From the NCBI GenBank assembly GCA_905479615.1, contig CAJQNH010000082.1, forward strand, positions 1-9,504: a stretch of DNA of 9,504 nt. Reading direction: 5' to 3'. A program made the translations under genes and the position numbers. The stretch's first letter is position 1; each line of letters opens with the position of its first letter. Shown in pieces: positions 6,748-9,504 of this stretch. Source of the stretch: an uncultured Eudoraea sp. (GTDB taxonomy: Bacteria > Bacteroidota > Bacteroidia > Flavobacteriales > Flavobacteriaceae). A model generated the notes under the pieces. That model worked only from the letters and a program-made list of their open reading frames with translations. It did no database searches and was not told where the DNA came from.

Positions 6748-8688
6748 ATGATTAAAATAACACTCCCAGACGGGTCAGTTAAAGAGTATGAAAAAGGCAT
6801 AACTCCTCTAGATGTTGCTAAAAGCATTAGTGAAGGTTTAGCCAGGAATGTCATATCCGCAAAATATAATGATACCGTCGTGGAAACGGTTTCGGCATTG
6901 AATGAAGATGGGAAACTTATCCTTTATACCTGGAGTACTACCGAAGGTAAAAAAGCATTTTGGCACTCTTCCTCACATATAATAGCCCAGGCCCTGGAGG
7001 AGTTATACCCCGGAATAAAACTAACTATTGGTCCGGCTATTGAAAATGGGTTTTACTACGATGTAGATTTTGGGGAGCAATCCATTTCTGAAAAAGATTT
7101 TCCTGCCATAGAAAAAAAGGCTTTGGAAATTGCACGTGGAAAACATGACTTTAAAATACGTTCTGTTTCCAAGAAGGATGCGTTACAATTTTATAAGGAC
7201 CAGAGCAATGAATACAAGGTAGAGCTAATTGAAAATCTTGAGGATGGCAGCATTACATTTTGTGATCACGATACCTTTACCGATTTATGCAGGGGCGGTC
7301 ACATCCCAAATACGGGTATCGTAAAGGCGATTAAAATAATGAATGTTGCAGGAGCATATTGGCGGGGCGATGAGAATAAAACGCAACTCACACGTGTTTA
7401 CGGCATTTCCTTTCCAAAGCAAAAAGAACTTACAGAATATCTGGAATTACTTGAAGAAGCCAAGAAAAGAGATCATAGGAAGCTAGGTAAAGAATTAGAA
7501 TTATTTACTTTTTCTAAAAAAGTGGGGCAAGGTTTGCCACTATGGCTTCCAAAGGGCGCTGCGCTGAGGGAGCGTCTTGAAAATTTCCTAAAGAAAGCTC
7601 AAAAAAAAGCTGGTTACGAAATGGTAATTACGCCACATATTGGGCAAAAAGAGTTGTATGTTACTTCGGGACATTATGACAAATATGGAGAAGATAGTTT
7701 TCAACCTATACATACCCCTAAGGAAGATGAGGAATTTTTATTAAAACCAATGAATTGTCCCCATCACTGCGAAATTTATAATTCTAAACCTTTGAGCTAT
7801 AGAGAACTTCCAAAACGTTTTGCTGAATTTGGCACAGTTTATCGCTACGAACAAAGTGGCGAACTTCACGGACTTACACGTGTAAGGGGTTTTACGCAAG
7901 ATGATGCACATATATTTTGCACACCGGATCAGTTACATCAGGAATTTATTGATGTGATTGACCTTTCACTTTATGTTTTAGGTACATTAGGCTTTGAAAA
8001 TTTTACCGCTCAGGTATCCCTAAGAGATCCGGACAAACCCGAAAAATATATTGGTTCTATCGAAAACTGGGATAAAGCCGAAAATGCAATTATTAACGCC
8101 GCTGAAGAAAAAAACTTGGATTTTGTTATTGAAAAAGGTGATGCTGCGTTTTACGGTCCCAAATTGGATTTCATGGTCAAAGATGCCCTTGGCAGAAACT
8201 GGCAATTGGGTACAATTCAAGTGGATTACAACCTTCCAGAGCGCTTTGAACTTACTTATAAAGGCAGTGATAATGAAGCACACAGACCTGTTATGATCCA
8301 CAGGGCACCTTTTGGTAGCATGGAACGATTTGTAGCCCTGCTACTCGAACATACCGGAGGAAATTTTCCATTATGGCTTACGCCAGATCAGGCTATTATT
8401 CTGCCGGTAAGCGAGAAACATGAAAAATATGCCGAAAAAGTTTTAAATTCATTGGAAAATGACGAAATTCGCGCGCTCGTTGATGTTAGGAACGAGACCG
8501 TTGGGAAGAAAATACGTGAGGCAGAAATGAATAAAATACCATTTATGCTTATTGTAGGTGAAAATGAAGAGGCACAAAATACAGTTTCGGTCCGTAAGCA
8601 CGGGGGTGAAGACTTGGGAATGCTTAGTCTAAATGAATTTGCAAACTTGGTCGAAAAGGAAATAAGTAGTACCTTAAAGTCATTTTAA
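6748..8688 (+). CDS. thrS: Threonine--tRNA ligase
   Basis: Class II aminoacyl-tRNA synthetase that charges tRNA-Thr in the cytoplasm, 646 residues from the ATG at 6748. A 12-codon longer frame from 6712 is rejected because that ATG lies upstream of the promoter's -7 box and the family N-terminus (MIKITLPDGSVKEY, TGS domain, about 1-62) begins here. The editing domain shows HSSSH (73-77) and CRGGH (181-185), the four residues of its zinc-like site. The catalytic core has the zinc ligands C337 (MNCPHH), H388 (DDAHIF) and H518 (MIHRAPFGS), motif 2 around RYEQSGELHGLTRVRGF, and motif 3 around FGSMERF. The C-terminal anticodon-binding domain starts near PLWLTPDQ. Nothing is missing. infC follows about 30 nt later, the usual thrS-infC-rpmI order. 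Confidence 0.97.
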   Translation: MIKITLPDGSVKEYEKGITPLDVAKSISEGLARNVISAKYNDTVVETVSALNEDGKLILYTWSTTEGKKAFWHSSSHIIAQALEELYPGIKLTIGPAIENGFYYDVDFGEQSISEKDFPAIEKKALEIARGKHDFKIRSVSKKDALQFYKDQSNEYKVELIENLEDGSITFCDHDTFTDLCRGGHIPNTGIVKAIKIMNVAGAYWRGDENKTQLTRVYGISFPKQKELTEYLELLEEAKKRDHRKLGKELELFTFSKKVGQGLPLWLPKGAALRERLENFLKKAQKKAGYEMVITPHIGQKELYVTSGHYDKYGEDSFQPIHTPKEDEEFLLKPMNCPHHCEIYNSKPLSYRELPKRFAEFGTVYRYEQSGELHGLTRVRGFTQDDAHIFCTPDQLHQEFIDVIDLSLYVLGTLGFENFTAQVSLRDPDKPEKYIGSIENWDKAENAIINAAEEKNLDFVIEKGDAAFYGPKLDFMVKDALGRNWQLGTIQVDYNLPERFELTYKGSDNEAHRPVMIHRAPFGSMERFVALLLEHTGGNFPLWLTPDQAIILPVSEKHEKYAEKVLNSLENDEIRALVDVRNETVGKKIREAEMNKIPFMLIVGENEEAQNTVSVRKHGGEDLGMLSLNEFANLVEKEISSTLKSF

Positions 8689-8718
8689 AAAAATAACGTT
8701 TAATTAAATTTATCAGTC

Positions 8719-8721
8719 ATA
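8719..8721 (+). promoter_or_regulatory. Rare ATA start codon of infC (probable autoregulatory site)
   Basis: ATA is the first near-cognate start codon after the in-frame stop at 8701-8703 that keeps the whole conserved IF3 N-terminus. IF3 discriminates against AUA/AUU/AUC starts, so excess IF3 would lower translation of its own mRNA, as established for the AUU start of E. coli infC. A second in-frame ATA lies at 8725-8727. The choice between them is inference. Confidence 0.55.
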
Positions 8722-9273
8722 GCAATACGAAGAAGATTTAGGCCCCAACCTCGGAGGGAAAACAAGAATCCTCATAATATTAATGAAAAAATTACGTCAC
8801 CAAGTGTTCGCTTGGTAGGTGATAATGTGGAAGTGGGGGTATATCTCATTGCTAAAGCAATTGCCCTGTCAGAAGAACAAGGTCTGGATTTGGTGGAAAT
8901 TTCACCAAAAGCTGATCCTCCGGTATGCAAGATTATAGATTACAAGAAATTCCTTTACGAGCAGAAAAAGCGAGAAAAGGTGATGAAGGCGAAAGCTACC
9001 AAAGTAATTGTAAAAGAAATTAGATTTGGGCCTAATACTGATGATCACGATTATGAATTTAAAAAGAAACATGCCGAAAAGTTTCTCAAGGACGGAGCTA
9101 AATTAAAGGCCTATGTCTTTTTTAAAGGAAGATCTATAGTTTATAAGGATAAGGGAGAAATACTCTTATTGAAACTAGCTCAGGAATTGGAAGAATTTGG
9201 CAAGGTGGAACAGATGCCAAGACTTGAAGGAAAGCGAATGACAATGTTCATAGCTCCTAAGACTAAAAAATAA
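8719..9273 (+). CDS. infC: Translation initiation factor IF-3 (non-ATG start)
   Basis: IF3 binds the 30S subunit, blocks 50S joining and checks the start codon-initiator tRNA pairing. The N-terminal domain carries NINEKI, VRLVGDNVEVGVY and LDLVEISPKADPPVCKI(I)DYKKF; the Lys-rich linker (YEQKKREKVMKAKATK) leads to the C-terminal domain (EIRFGPNTDDHDY to the end, PRLEGKRMTMFIAP). The first conventional start, TTG at 8812, would remove conserved N-terminal residues. Reading upstream gives AIRRRFRPQPRRE and NPHNINEKI in frame back to a stop at 8701-8703, with no ATG, GTG or TTG. The best start is ATA at 8719 (184 residues, a normal length); ATA at 8725 is the alternative. Rare AUU/AUA/AUC starts are known for infC and let IF3 limit its own synthesis. 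No clear Shine-Dalgarno site is visible. Confidence 0.93.
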   Translation: MAIRRRFRPQPRRENKNPHNINEKITSPSVRLVGDNVEVGVYLIAKAIALSEEQGLDLVEISPKADPPVCKIIDYKKFLYEQKKREKVMKAKATKVIVKEIRFGPNTDDHDYEFKKKHAEKFLKDGAKLKAYVFFKGRSIVYKDKGEILLLKLAQELEEFGKVEQMPRLEGKRMTMFIAPKTKK

Positions 9274-9313
9274 GTAAGAAAAGAAGCGAGATTAATAAAC
9301 AAATAGGAAGAAA

Positions 9314-9504
9314 ATGCCTAAGATGAAAACAAAATCCAGTGCCAAAAAGCGTTTTAAGCTTACAGGAACTGGTAAAATCAAAAGAAAGCACGCTTTTAAG
9401 AGTCACATTTTGACAAAGAAATCTAAAAAGCGTAAGCTTAAGTTAACACATGCAACATTAGTACATGACTCTGATGTAGCAAATATTAAGGGACAATTAG
9501 GTCT
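9314..9504 (+). CDS. rpmI: 50S ribosomal protein L35 (3' end cut by window)
   Basis: A small, very basic ribosomal protein that binds 23S rRNA in the large subunit. The visible 63 residues begin MPKMKTKSSAKKRFKLTGTG and continue through KRKHAFKSHILTKKSKKRKL, the L35 hallmark; the family is about 65 residues, so only the last codons are missing. The ATG at 9314 is preceded by AGGAAG (9305-9310), a fair ribosome site by Bacteroidota standards. It starts 40 nt after infC with no promoter or terminator seen between, consistent with a thrS-infC-rpmI(-rplT) operon; rplT would be expected just past the window edge. No L20 regulatory hairpin was recognised in the short gap. Confidence 0.96.
   Translation, partial: MPKMKTKSSAKKRFKLTGTGKIKRKHAFKSHILTKKSKKRKLKLTHATLVHDSDVANIKGQLG

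Noticed and set aside
8783..8785. ATG near the infC start region
   Set aside because: It is out of frame with IF3 and opens no meaningful frame.

Overview
The window looks like a chromosomal piece of a low-GC member of the Bacteroidota, most likely a (marine) Flavobacteriaceae. The signs are a TonB-dependent receptor paired with a DUF4249 lipoprotein, a small DUF6095-like membrane protein in front of thrS, matches to the flavobacterial promoter form TTG-N17-23-TAnnTTTG, and flavobacterial-style ThrS, IF3 and L35 proteins. The placement rests on protein recognition and promoter form; no database search was possible.

Layout. Positions 1-2232 (plus strand) hold the end of a TonB-dependent receptor barrel, a complete DUF4249 lipoprotein, and a second DUF4249 copy that stops after 72 codons. 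Positions 2244-6331 (minus strand, convergent to the first block) hold three tightly packed genes, in transcription order: a GH63/MGH1-like glycoside hydrolase, a sodium:solute symporter and a glycerate kinase. Positions 6410-6637 (plus) hold a small two-helix membrane protein, divergent from the hydrolase. Positions 6748-9504 (plus) hold the translation genes thrS, infC and rpmI; rpmI is cut by the window end.

The most interesting part is the minus-strand operon. GH63 enzymes of this short, signal-less, MGH1-like type include the known mannosylglycerate and glucosylglycerate hydrolases, which release glycerate plus a hexose. An importer and a glycerate kinase in the same operon, joined by 1-nt overlap and by zero spacing, suggest a complete route: import of the intact glycoside, cytoplasmic cleavage, and phosphorylation of glycerate into lower glycolysis. 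Mannosylglycerate (digeneaside) is a red-algal solute and glucosylglycerate is a bacterial one, so a marine heterotroph could meet either. The pathway is inferred from family membership and gene order, not demonstrated.

Two other points deserve attention. infC has no ATG, GTG or TTG in a position that would keep its conserved N-terminus, so it probably starts at a rare ATA codon, as expected for IF3 self-regulation. The second DUF4249 gene is a truncated tandem paralogue whose end abuts the convergent glycerate kinase. No stretch above 300 bases lacks a gene; no RNA gene, insertion sequence, CRISPR array or convincing terminator hairpin was seen.
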